Positions 55,071 through 63,264 of a DNA stretch of 63,264 bases are shown here, one piece after another (the stretch's first letter is position 1; each line of letters starts with the position of its first letter). The translations under genes and the position numbers were made by a program. The notes under the pieces were generated by a model that had not been told where the DNA came from, did no database searches, and saw only the letters and a program-made list of their open reading frames with translations. Location: the NCBI RefSeq assembly GCF_000242435.1, contig NZ_JH591187.1:370919-434182 (forward strand), read 5' to 3'. The stretch is from Dialister succinatiphilus YIT 11850. GTDB lineage: Bacteria > Bacillota > Negativicutes > Veillonellales > Dialisteraceae.

Positions 55071-56707
55071 TACTGGATATCAGGGATTTCTCCTGCCGTT
55101 ACCTTTCAAGAAAGAAGGAAACCATCAGCCATCTGGATTTGTCGGTGGATGAAGGAGAAATGGTGCTCCTGGCCGGGCGGTCGGGATGCGGGAAATCCAC
55201 CCTTATCAAGGCCGTGACGGGCCTTCTGGAGGATGCAGAAAAGAAGGGCGCCATGACGCTGTGCGGCAGGGATATTTTCAGCATGACTCCTGAAGATATC
55301 GGTCTTGTAGCAGGCACGGTATACCAGACTCCGGACGACCAGCTCTTTGCCATGACTGTGGCAGACGAGACAGCCTTTGCCCTGGAAAACCGGGGAGAAG
55401 AGCCATCGGTTATCAGAAGGGAAGTGTCAAGGGCTTTAGAGAAGGTGGGCCTTTCGGGGATGGAAGACAGGAGCATTCATGCCCTTTCCGGAGGACAGCG
55501 GCAGCGGCTGGCCCTGGCATCCATCCTCGTTACCCATCCAAAGCTCCTCATTCTTGACGAGCCGGTGAGTCAGATGAATCCGGAGGGGGTGAAGGATTTT
55601 CTTTCCCTTCTTCACAGTTTGAATGAAAAAGACCACATGACTATCCTTATGGTGGAACACCGGGTGAATGAGCTGGCCGCCCATTTTCCAAGGCTCTGCA
55701 TTATGGACAGGGGAAAATTGGTGTATGACGGTCCTACGGAAAAAGCGTGGAATGAAATGGGGGATACCGAAGCCTACGGCATCCGGGAACCCCAGATGGT
55801 GAAGCTTGCCCGGCGCCTTCATCTGCCGAAGGCTTCCTCGGACAGGAAAGAGACGGTTATGGAAATCCAAAAGGCAGGAATTTCCTTTCGGCCCCATGTG
55901 GAACCGCCCCGGCCCAACCTTTCAGGAGACGTGATTCTGGAAGGAAAGGACATTCATTACACCTATCCCGGCGTCTCGGAGGAGACCCTGAAGGGGATTT
56001 CCTTTACCGTGAAAAAAGGGAGCATCACAGCCCTCATGGGCTTTAACGGCGCCGGCAAATCCACTCTTTTAAACCTTCTGGCCGGCCTCCTTTCCCCATC
56101 TTCCGGGAAAGTGCTTATCCATGGAAAGCCGGCGGAAAAGGAAAGGCACCATGTGGGGTTTATGCGACAGGAAGCGGATTTGATGCTGCTGACTGATTCG
56201 GTGGAAGAAGAACTGACCTGGAACAACAAAGACATGACAGAAGAGGAGCTGGACAAACTTCTCCATAAGCTCCATCTGGCCCACTACCGCCATGATTTTC
56301 CCCTGGCCCTTTCCAAGGGGCAGAGGCTTCGGGTGGTATTCGGCGCCCTTCTGGCCCGGAAGGATAATGACCTTCTCATTCTGGATGAGCCTACCACCGG
56401 ACAGGACCAGAAGAGCCTCATGGATATCCGGGACATGCTGCGCCTGGCCGCAGAAGAGGGAAGAACTATTTTCCTCTGCACCCATGACATGGAGCTGGCG
56501 GCGGAGCTGGCAGAAGAAGTCTATGTACTGAAGGCAGGGCGCATCATCGCAGAGGGCAGTCCTCGACTCTTATTCAGCAGCCGGCAGCTCATGAAGGAAA
56601 GCGGACTGTCCCTGCCGCCTATGATGGATGTATCGGAAGACCTTGCTATCGAACCCTGCGTAACCATAGAGGAGGTGATGGCCCATGTCATTCAGACAGA
56701 CCTTTGA
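55067..56707 (+). CDS. ECF transporter double ATPase (fused A1-A2)
   Basis: 546 residues with two ABC domains in one chain. First: GRSGCGKSTLIKAVTG, ALSGGQRQRLALASIL, LLILDEPVSQMNP. Second: GFNGAGKSTLLNLLAG, the variant signature [29 protein letters not shown] and the switch His in FLCTHDMELA. Single-chain ATPases with a dedicated T component are typical of predicted cobalamin, haem or metal ECF systems (TUV type). The ATGA start overlaps the S component. Confidence 0.9.
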   Translation: MILDIRDFSCRYLSRKKETISHLDLSVDEGEMVLLAGRSGCGKSTLIKAVTGLLEDAEKKGAMTLCGRDIFSMTPEDIGLVAGTVYQTPDDQLFAMTVADETAFALENRGEEPSVIRREVSRALEKVGLSGMEDRSIHALSGGQRQRLALASILVTHPKLLILDEPVSQMNPEGVKDFLSLLHSLNEKDHMTILMVEHRVNELAAHFPRLCIMDRGKLVYDGPTEKAWNEMGDTEAYGIREPQMVKLARRLHLPKASSDRKETVMEIQKAGISFRPHVEPPRPNLSGDVILEGKDIHYTYPGVSEETLKGISFTVKKGSITALMGFNGAGKSTLLNLLAGLLSPSSGKVLIHGKPAEKERHHVGFMRQEADLMLLTDSVEEELTWNNKDMTEEELDKLLHKLHLAHYRHDFPLALSKGQRLRVVFGALLARKDNDLLILDEPTTGQDQKSLMDIRDMLRLAAEEGRTIFLCTHDMELAAELAEEVYVLKAGRIIAEGSPRLLFSSRQLMKESGLSLPPMMDVSEDLAIEPCVTIEEVMAHVIQTDL

Positions 56708-57557
56708 AGGGAGCGACAGGAAATCGGTGATTTCTGCCTTAGACGGCAGAACGAAGCTGTCCTTTCTTCTTCTCTACGCCTTTATGATGATTATTGTGGA
56801 CAATGGACGAAGCCTTTTCATCCTTTTCACGCTGACCCTTCTTTTTCATTTCCTGGGAAAAACGCCGGTGTACAAATGGAAAGTACTTTCCATTTTTCTC
56901 CTGCTGGGTCTCTGGGGTTCTATTTCCAGTCAGGCTCTCTTTTTCAGCCAGAATCCAAGGACGCCTCTCATTATGCTCATTTCTCCCGGATTTCCCCTGC
57001 TGGGATCTTTGACCGGCGGCCTTTATATTTACCGGGAAGGCATTATTTACGGCGCTGTTCAGGGCATGCGCACGGCATCCATGATTTCCCTGGGACTTTT
57101 GGTATGCTGGACCAGCGACCCCAGGGATCTTCTCAAAGGACTCACCGCCTGGCACCTGTCGCCCCAGGCCTCCTTCATGCTGGTGACAGCCATCCGCTTC
57201 TTTCCCATTCTGGCGGCAGAGGCGGGGGAGGTCATGACGGCCCTTCAGCTTCGAAGCGGTTCTGAAAAGGGGAGGCATCAGGTGCTGCGGCACATTCCCT
57301 ACATGATCAAACCCCTGCTGGCCCGCTGCCTGCGCCGGGCCCAGACTCTGTCTCTTTCCGTCACCAGCCGGGGCCTTTTCCTGGCCAAGGAAAGGAAGGG
57401 TGTGCCCTGGAAAGGAAGAGAAAAAGGGGTTTCCCTTCTGTTCCTCCTGTTTGTACTTTTCTGCGGTGCCTCCAAGGTGCTCTATATTCTTTCCCAAAAG
57501 GGGATTTATTTCGGTGCTCTGCGCATCATTTATGACTGGACGAAATGGTATCTATGA
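56685..57557 (+). CDS. ECF transporter T component (EcfT/CbiQ-like)
   Basis: 290 residues, ATG after GAGGTGATG. Four to six hydrophobic segments; ALDGRTKLSFLLLYAFMM at the N-terminus, and the cytoplasmic coupling helices with VTAIRFFPILAAEAGEVMTALQLRSG and RRAQTLSLSVTSRGL, the latter matching the A-x-x-RG coupling motif. Joins the S component to the ATPase. Overlaps its neighbours on both sides by 23 and 4 bases. Confidence 0.88.
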   Translation: MSFRQTFEGSDRKSVISALDGRTKLSFLLLYAFMMIIVDNGRSLFILFTLTLLFHFLGKTPVYKWKVLSIFLLLGLWGSISSQALFFSQNPRTPLIMLISPGFPLLGSLTGGLYIYREGIIYGAVQGMRTASMISLGLLVCWTSDPRDLLKGLTAWHLSPQASFMLVTAIRFFPILAAEAGEVMTALQLRSGSEKGRHQVLRHIPYMIKPLLARCLRRAQTLSLSVTSRGLFLAKERKGVPWKGREKGVSLLFLLFVLFCGASKVLYILSQKGIYFGALRIIYDWTKWYL

Positions 57558-58960
57558 AACAGTGGAAAACGACAGGCCTTTTCTTTCTCCTCTTTGCTAC
57601 CTGGCTCACTCTGTTCTGGGTGACCGGAAGCCGCACGCCCTGGCAGATGTTTACGCCCCGCAATCAGGACGATGGCATCGTGGTACCGCTGGGGGAAATG
57701 GCCGGAAGAAATTATGACCGCATGGGCTTTGAGGGAGGAGAAATACGCTATGTACCTTCCGGTGGATGGCTGGTGGGGACAGCTAATGGAGAGCTTCGCC
57801 TTCTGTCCAAAGAGGGCGGGGAGAAATGGAGCCATCCCATAGGAAGCGGACTCATCCGCTCCCTCTCCCTTTCGCCTGACGGAAAAAGGGTGTATGTGGG
57901 AGAAAAAAGCCCCGACGGATACCTCTATGCCATGAACACCTCTTCTGGCGACATTCTCTGGAAATTCAAGGGTTTTGACGTCATCGGCGGCGAACCGGAT
58001 ATTCGGGCGGATCCCCAGACCATTCATATTTCCACCGACCGGGAAGGAAATATATATGCTGTCTTTTATCGCTTCACCATAACTGACAGTGGACAGCGGG
58101 GCTACCTGAGCCGGGTGGTTTCCTTCACCCCTTCAGGAGAAGAAAGATGGCGCTTTCCTAAGGACCATGCCATGGACGGCTGGGTGAACTGGGGCGAGAT
58201 TTCAAAAGACGGCAGCTCCTTTGCCTTTGGAACCGCCAATTATGATAAATCTAAAATAGAAAATCTGGAGTATAATAAAAACATATATGTGCTGGATGGC
58301 AGGGATGGTACATTGCTTCACAGCACTGTCATAGACACAGCGCCCCACTTCGGATCAGTCACCATGAGAAACGGGCCGGTGTGGGAAGAAGGGGGAAATT
58401 ATCTTTCCACCATCACCAGCGACGGCAGGGCCTTCCTCTTCGACAAAGAGGGCCATATCCTCTGGCAGCGCACCCTGGCGGAGCCTAAGGAAATGAATGG
58501 CACCTGGTTTTTCGCAGCCGGAAGGGATGCCCTTTTTGTGCCGGAAGGGGTGATCTTCGACACCATCAACACCTTCAGCCGGGATAACTGGCAGATGCCG
58601 TCCCCGGTGATCCACCCCTCCAGCAACAGCCTCTTCTTCTTTGACCTTTCCGGCACCTTCCGCTGGAAATACAGGACCGGCGGTGAAATCGAAGCCCTTG
58701 ATGCAGCAAAGGGAGTGGCTGCCCTGGCCGTGGGAAGAAACGTGAGAAACCACGATTATAAAGCCCACGGCGCCGAAGCGGTGAACCTGGCTGACGGCAG
58801 CCGCATCTGCCGCTTCCACACTGCCGGACCCCTGCAGAACATAGCCATCTCCGATGACGCTAGTCTCATGGCAGGCATCGAAGTGCCGGCAGTAACGCCG
58901 GAAGGAAGCCTCCTTGGGGCGTACCGGCTTCATATATGGAAGATTGCGGAGCAGTCTTAG
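57554..58960 (+). CDS. Secreted or anchored PQQ-like beta-propeller protein
   Basis: 468 residues from the ATG at 57554 (ATGA with the T component); an ATG at 57545 is possible. An N-terminal hydrophobic segment (about 6-24) directs it outside. Blades of about 45 residues repeat the PQQ/quinoprotein pattern: ELRLLSKEGGEKWSHPIGSG, LYAMNTSSGDILWKFKGFD, RVVSFTPSGEERWRFPKD, IYVLDGRDGTLLHSTVID, AFLFDKEGHILWQRTL and FFFDLSGTFRWKYRTGGE. No lipobox. Its position at the end of the importer unit suggests a periplasmic scaffold or capture protein for the same substrate; that is inference. Confidence 0.8.
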   Translation: MKQWKTTGLFFLLFATWLTLFWVTGSRTPWQMFTPRNQDDGIVVPLGEMAGRNYDRMGFEGGEIRYVPSGGWLVGTANGELRLLSKEGGEKWSHPIGSGLIRSLSLSPDGKRVYVGEKSPDGYLYAMNTSSGDILWKFKGFDVIGGEPDIRADPQTIHISTDREGNIYAVFYRFTITDSGQRGYLSRVVSFTPSGEERWRFPKDHAMDGWVNWGEISKDGSSFAFGTANYDKSKIENLEYNKNIYVLDGRDGTLLHSTVIDTAPHFGSVTMRNGPVWEEGGNYLSTITSDGRAFLFDKEGHILWQRTLAEPKEMNGTWFFAAGRDALFVPEGVIFDTINTFSRDNWQMPSPVIHPSSNSLFFFDLSGTFRWKYRTGGEIEALDAAKGVAALAVGRNVRNHDYKAHGAEAVNLADGSRICRFHTAGPLQNIAISDDASLMAGIEVPAVTPEGSLLGAYRLHIWKIAEQS

Positions 58961-59590
58961 AACCGACCTTTTCGGGAGGAGAATGTTTATTCATGCCGCA
59001 TGACGTAGGCCGCCGATTGGCGGTCAGGACCGCGATGGAGCATCCTATCAGTTCTCTGCCCCGTACACCCTTTCCCGCTTCGCGGGACTTCCCCTCAAGG
59101 GGAAACGAGAGATATGAGGGAAAAAACAGCGAGTCATATACTTCACGTACCATTTCGGCGTTTTCCCTCTTTGGTGGCTGTCGCCACCACCTTGCCCTGT
59201 GGGAGGTATGTCATATGATACTGAAAGGTTAAACCCGTAACGCTGACATTATAAGTATTGCCGCAGAGCGGCAATCCGCAACCCTCGGCCCAAAGGGCCG
59301 TCAAACTTAAGAACCCTTGGGCCGAAGGCCCATCCATCTTAAGAACCTTTTCCTCTGCCCCCTGAGCGAAGCGATGCAACCCTTCTACACAACCTGCCGC
59401 CATCAGGCGGCCACAACCCTCGGCCTGAAAGGCCGTCAAACTTAAGAACCCTTGGGCCAAAGGCCCATCCATCCTAAGAACCTTTTCCTTTACAAACCTC
59501 GGGGCGAAGCCCCGTCAACCCTCACACCGAAGGTGTGTCCAATGAACCCTCTGAACCCGGGACGCTATGGGTCCCTATAAAGGAGATACT
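58961..59590. repeat. Cluster of small-hairpin repeats, left block
   Basis: 630 bases without a credible gene. It holds a 103-bp unit (59008-59110) that recurs at 61747-61850, and two 75-bp units (59279-59353, 59414-59488) that recur at 62123-62200. Each contains 5-6 bp stems around AAA or GAA: GGCCC-AAA-GGGCC, GGGCC-GAA-GGCCC, GGCCT-GAA-AGGCC, GGGGC-GAA-GCCCC, ACACC-GAA-GGTGT. Flanks such as GTCAAACTTAAGAACCC are constant while stems differ in a compensatory way. The end lies within 20 bases of the ABC exporter gene. Confidence 0.85.
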
Positions 59591-61327
59591 ATGATTACAC
59601 GTTTTATGAAATACTACAAACCCTATATGAAAATCCTGGTGTGGGTCATTATCGGTACCTTTGCCATGGCGGGACTGGACCTGATTTTCCCGATTGTGGT
59701 AAGAAATCTGATTAACCAGGTACTGCCGGATAAGGATATGCACCGTCTCCTTTTGGGTTCGGCAGTGCTTCTGGTGCTCTACATTATCAATTTCATCATT
59801 CAGTTCCTGGTGCAGTACTATGGTCACGTAATGAGCGCCTCCATTGAGCACGATATGCGGCGGGATCTTTTTTCCCATATTGAAAAGCTGTCCTTCCATT
59901 ATTTCGACAATGAAAAGACAGGGCAGCTTCTGTCCCGCATTACCAGCGATATTACGGAAATCAGCGAGCTCTCTTTCCGCGGGCCCAACGATCTTCTTCT
60001 CTGCGGTGTTATCATGGCAGGCACGCTGGTGGTGATGCTGGTGATGAACTGGAAGCTGGCCCTTTTGATCGGCGCCCTTCTGGTGGCCAAGGCTGTGCAC
60101 ACTGTGAAAATCAACAGGCAGATGAAGGGGGCTTTCCGGAAGAATCGCCGCATGGCGGGGGAAGTGGCGGCCCGGGCGGAGGAAAGTCTTTCCGGCATCC
60201 GCCTGGTGAAGGCTTTTGCCCGGGAGGCCTTCGAGCTTTCCCGGTTTGAAGAAAAATCCCTGGAGCTTAGAAATACGAAATTTGCTTCCTACCGTCTGGT
60301 GGGCTATTTCTCTGGAAGCATTAATTTCTTCACCAATTTCATTAATGTCGTTGTCATCCTGGCCGGCGGCTGGATGATTACGAAGGGGGAGCTCCGGCTT
60401 TCCGATTTCGTGGCCTTCCTCCTCTATGTGAATATCTTTATGCGTCCCGTGTTCCGACTGACTATTCTGGCGGAGGTGTACCAGCGGGGTATGGCAGGGT
60501 TTCACCGCTTCGAGGAAATCATGCACACGGCGCCCTCTATTACAGACCCGCCCCATCCCTTGGCCCTGACCCAAGTGAAGGGAGATATCGATTTCCATGA
60601 CCTGTCCTTCGGCTATGAACCGGACCGGCTCATTCTTCACCATCTGAACTTTGCCATTCCTGCAGGAAAGACGGTGGCCTTCGTGGGGGAAACGGGGGCC
60701 GGCAAGAGCACCCTGGTGAGCCTGCTCCTTCGCTTCTATGAACCTACGGAAGGGACCATTACCCTGGATGGGCATAACCTCAACGAATTTGCCCAGCAGG
60801 ACCTTCGCCGCAAAATCGGTATCGTACAGCAGGATGTATTCCTCTTCGGCGATACCATTGCCGAAAACATTGCCTATGGCAGGGAAGGAGCTTCCATGGA
60901 TGAAATCCGGCAGGCTGCGAAACTGGCGGCGGCTGATGGATTTATCGAATCCCTGCCCAACGGCTATGATACCAAAGTAGGGGAAAGGGGCGTCAAACTC
61001 TCAGGCGGTCAGAAACAGCGCATCGCCATTGCCCGGGTGTTCCTCAAGAATCCTCCGGTAGTTATCTTCGACGAAGCTACCTCCGCTCTGGATACCCAGA
61101 CAGAAAAAATGGTACAGGCCACCCTGGACGACCTGGCCAGAAACAGAACCACCATCATCATAGCCCACCGCCTCTCCACTGTGAGAAATGCGGACTGCAT
61201 CTATGTCCTCGACCACGGACGCCTTCTGGAATCCGGCAATCATGAGGAACTGATTCGCAAAAAGGGCAAGTACTACGAGTTGTATGAAGCCCAGAAGAAA
61301 AAGAAAACCAATGAAACAGAGGAATGA
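59591..61327 (+). CDS. ABC exporter, fused membrane and ATPase domains (MsbA/MDR-like)
   Basis: 578 aa half-transporter. Six membrane helices in residues 1-300, then the ATPase: Walker A GETGAGKSTLVSLLLRF, Q-loop GIVQQDVFLFGDTIAEN, signature KLSGGQKQRIAIARVFL, Walker B VVIFDEATSALDTQ and TIIIAHRLST. The start MITRFMKYY follows AAGGAGATACT. Acts as a homodimer; drug or lipid export is typical of the family, and the substrate is not evident. It stands alone between two repeat clusters. Confidence 0.93.
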   Translation: MITRFMKYYKPYMKILVWVIIGTFAMAGLDLIFPIVVRNLINQVLPDKDMHRLLLGSAVLLVLYIINFIIQFLVQYYGHVMSASIEHDMRRDLFSHIEKLSFHYFDNEKTGQLLSRITSDITEISELSFRGPNDLLLCGVIMAGTLVVMLVMNWKLALLIGALLVAKAVHTVKINRQMKGAFRKNRRMAGEVAARAEESLSGIRLVKAFAREAFELSRFEEKSLELRNTKFASYRLVGYFSGSINFFTNFINVVVILAGGWMITKGELRLSDFVAFLLYVNIFMRPVFRLTILAEVYQRGMAGFHRFEEIMHTAPSITDPPHPLALTQVKGDIDFHDLSFGYEPDRLILHHLNFAIPAGKTVAFVGETGAGKSTLVSLLLRFYEPTEGTITLDGHNLNEFAQQDLRRKIGIVQQDVFLFGDTIAENIAYGREGASMDEIRQAAKLAAADGFIESLPNGYDTKVGERGVKLSGGQKQRIAIARVFLKNPPVVIFDEATSALDTQTEKMVQATLDDLARNRTTIIIAHRLSTVRNADCIYVLDHGRLLESGNHEELIRKKGKYYELYEAQKKKKTNETEE

Positions 61328-62260
61328 GGATGATAGGGCTCTTCCATTGTCACCTTTGGGACGTTGAAAGGGTTCGCAGGTCCCCAAGCTGCCTTTAGGC
61401 CGCTGAGGATTGATGAAAAGAGGCTTCTTAACTGATAGAAGGCGCCTTTTCATATACCATTCCTGCATTTCTCCCTTTGGCGGCTGGCACTTTGCCCAGT
61501 GGAGAAAGTCCGGCACAGCCGGATAAGGGGGAGCCGCGCAGCGAGCCAATCCGCAGAATGCTTATCATGCCATATGACACAGAAAACCAATTCCGTAACG
61601 CCTCTTGCGTCCCCTTTAGGGGAAGAGGGCCACGAAGTGGCGAAGGGGTGGACGGTGGTAAGAATGATTATGATATTCTTATTCTATGTCTTATTGCCCT
61701 AAAGGGGAAACGACTCACTACATTTTGAGCGTCGCTTCACTCAAGGGGCCGCCGATTGGCGGTCAGGAAAATGATAGAGTGTCATATCTCTGCTCAGCCC
61801 CGTACACCCTTTTGCCACTACGTGGCATTTCCCCTCAAGGGGAAACGAGAAAATAGGTGGCACTGGATATTGTGTCACATATGACACAGACAGCCAATCC
61901 CGTAATGCTCCTTGCGTCCCCTTTAGGGGAAGAGGGCCACGAAGTGGCGAAGGGTGTGCAAGCGAACTGGATTTATTGGGGAGAGAAGCGACCCGCGAAT
62001 CCAGTGAGACGCCATCCAGCGAAGTCGGTGTAGACGAGGGGAAGAATGATTATGATACTCGATGTGGACGTGACCGCCGAAAGGCGGCATTATAATACTC
62101 ATCGCCCGATAGGGCGATACCACAACCCTCGGCCCGAAGGGCCGTCAAACTTAAGAACCCTTGGGCCCGAAAGGGCCCATCAATCCTAAGAACCTTTTTC
62201 CGCAACCCTGTTGCACAACCTGCCGCCGTCAGGCGGCCACAACCCTCGGGGCTTCAGCAC
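61328..62260. repeat. Cluster of small-hairpin repeats, right block
   Basis: 933 bases with no credible gene. Contains two direct repeats of about 79 bp (61571-61649 and 61878-61955, with CCCC-TTTA-GGGG and GCCAC-GAA-GTGGC hairpins), the 61747-61850 copy of the left-block unit (its stem TGCCAC-TAC-GTGGCA replaces CCCGC-TTC-GCGGG) and the 62123-62200 copy of the 75-bp unit. Further hairpins: CGCCC-GAT-AGGGCG, CGCCG-AAA-GGCGG and GCCGCC-GTCA-GGCGGC. Confidence 0.85.
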
Positions 62261-62292
62261 AAAAAAAACCGGTCATAGACCGGTCTTTTTTA
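62261..62292 (-). terminator. galU terminator
   Basis: ACCGGTC-ATA-GACCGGT with A/T runs on both sides, right after the galU stop on the minus strand. The T run there is eight bases. Confidence 0.9.
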
Positions 62293-62294
62293 TT

Positions 62295-63176
62295 TTATTT
62301 TTCATCAGCCAGCAGTTTTTTCAGATACTCACGGAACTGGGGTCCCAGGTCCGGGCGGCGGAGGGCAAATTCTACGGTGGCTTTCAGGTAGCCCAGTTTA
62401 TTTCCTGTATCGTACCGTTTGCCTGTAAAGTTATAGGCATAGACACTGCCGTTTCTGGCCATGACGCGGAGGGCATCGGTGAGCTGGATTTCTCCGCCTT
62501 TGCCGGGCTTTGTCTGTTCCAGCACTTCGAATACTTCCGGGGTGATGACATATCGGCCCAGAGCTGCGAAGCGGCTGGGGGCTTCTTCCATGGAAGGCTT
62601 TTCAATCATATCTTTCACCTTGAGCAGGTTCGGGTCGTCTGTCGGTTTTCCGTCTACAATGCCGTAGGAGGAAACCATTTCAGGACGCACGACCTGGCAG
62701 CCGATGACGGTGCCGCCGGTTTTTTCGTACTGGTCCATGAGCTGGCGCAGGGCTGGTTCGCCATTGGCATTGTATACCACATCGTCCCCCAGGATGACGC
62801 CGAAGGGTTCGCCATCGATGAAATCTTTGGCGCAGAGGATGGCATCTCCCAGTCCTCTCATATACTGCTGGCGGGTGTAGTGGATTTTCACGGAAGCCAC
62901 TTTCCGTACTTCCCGGAGAAGATCCATTTTGCCCGATTCGTAAAGGTGCTGCTCCAGTTCCGGGGAGGAATCGAAATGGTCTTCAATGGCTCTTTTGGCA
63001 TGGCCGGAAATAATGAGGATCTGTTCAATGCCGCTGGCCCTGATTTCTTCTACAATATACTGGATGGTCGGTTTATCTACAATAGGAAGCATTTCCTTGG
63101 GCATGGCCTTTGTTTCGGGAAGGAAACGGGTGCCGAAGCCTGCTGCAGGAATGACTGCTTTTCTGATTTTCTGCAT
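62295..63176 (-). CDS. galU: UTP-glucose-1-phosphate uridylyltransferase
   Basis: 293 aa. It makes UDP-glucose for envelope glycans. The nucleotide-binding start KAVIPAAGFGTRFLPETKAMPKEM is clear, followed by VDKPTIQYIVEE, EPFGVILGDDVVYN, KPSMEEAPSRFAALGRYV and GEIQLTDAL. Start ATG after AAAGGAG. Normal length. The only housekeeping gene at the right end of the window, convergent to the ABC exporter. Confidence 0.97.
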   Translation of the reverse strand: MQKIRKAVIPAAGFGTRFLPETKAMPKEMLPIVDKPTIQYIVEEIRASGIEQILIISGHAKRAIEDHFDSSPELEQHLYESGKMDLLREVRKVASVKIHYTRQQYMRGLGDAILCAKDFIDGEPFGVILGDDVVYNANGEPALRQLMDQYEKTGGTVIGCQVVRPEMVSSYGIVDGKPTDDPNLLKVKDMIEKPSMEEAPSRFAALGRYVITPEVFEVLEQTKPGKGGEIQLTDALRVMARNGSVYAYNFTGKRYDTGNKLGYLKATVEFALRRPDLGPQFREYLKKLLADEK

Positions 63177-63264
63177 ATATGTACTCCTTTGAATGTCGTA
63201 ATTGCTTTATGGACACGGCCTGCGAACGGTCAGCCGACAATAGGAAGGCCCTTTTATGGGCAGG
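63177..63264. other. Window edge upstream of galU
   Basis: 88 bases. It holds the galU ribosome-binding site; a promoter or the end of another minus-strand gene may lie here, but nothing can be called. Confidence 0.4.

Noticed and set aside
59143-59472. Small minus-strand protein with internal repeats (DGPLAQGFLSLTA twice)
   Set aside because: The repeat in the protein only mirrors the DNA hairpin repeats; the paired stem changes fit structure, not coding.
58961-62260. CRISPR array in the repeat-rich regions
   Set aside because: Repeats are not evenly spaced, units differ in length (about 75, 79 and 103 bp), there are no spacers of constant size and no cas genes.

Overview
The window reads as one chromosomal stretch of a Negativicutes bacterium, a diderm member of the Firmicutes, most likely Dialister or a close relative in the Veillonellaceae. 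Firmicute traits are the T-box in front of cysS, FapR, the B. subtilis-like order cysS-mrnC-rlmB-yacP, and rpsO-pnp. An AMIN-domain cell wall amidase, several lipoproteins and near 50% G+C fit a diderm relative. The genus is inference from gene content, not from a marker gene. Almost every gene lies on the + strand.

Layout. 1-481 is the start of an IS4-type transposase cut by the window edge. 633-5166 holds a strong promoter, an unidentified structured RNA, a Cys T-box, the cysS operon and secG. 5342-15609 holds a MITE-like element, rnr-smpB, an unusual three-repeat Tudor-like protein, an envelope cluster (GerMN lipoprotein, amidase, deacetylase, phosphodiester glycosidase) and pyrFE. 15812-24360 is the fatty acid locus: an FMN enoyl-reductase/nitronate-monooxygenase-like gene opposite fapR-plsX-fabH-fabD-fabG-acpP-fabF, followed by rnc. 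24660-31711 is uvrB-uvrA-uvrC. 31907-36402 holds rpmF and an ABC importer with two binding proteins. 36522-41247 holds rpsO, two candidate ncRNAs converging on one terminator, a second MITE-like copy, pnp-dut and a NUDIX hydrolase.

The outstanding region is 41496-58960, 12 genes in what look like three transcription units. The first is a nitrogenase-like reductase (one NifH-like and two NifD/K-like proteins). The second is a CobN/BchH-type chelatase large subunit, a SPASM radical SAM enzyme and the two chelatase AAA+ subunits (I and D types). The third is an ECF-type importer whose S component carries a large extracytoplasmic domain, with a double ATPase, a T component and a secreted or anchored beta-propeller. 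Each module has precedent in tetrapyrrole chemistry: DPOR/COR/CfbCD reductases, Mg/Co chelatases or the HmuS dechelatase, AhbC/AhbD/NirJ radical SAM enzymes, and ECF uptake. No genes for making the ring are in the window. My inference is a pathway that imports a tetrapyrrole and inserts or removes its metal while reducing or trimming the ring without oxygen. The substrate is unknown.

Non-coding structure is also rich: degenerate 8-bp tandem repeats at three 5' leaders (cysS, cobN-like, bchI-like); a MITE-like family with two full copies and two short derivatives; and clusters of small hairpins with compensatory stem changes on both sides of an ABC exporter before galU at the right end.
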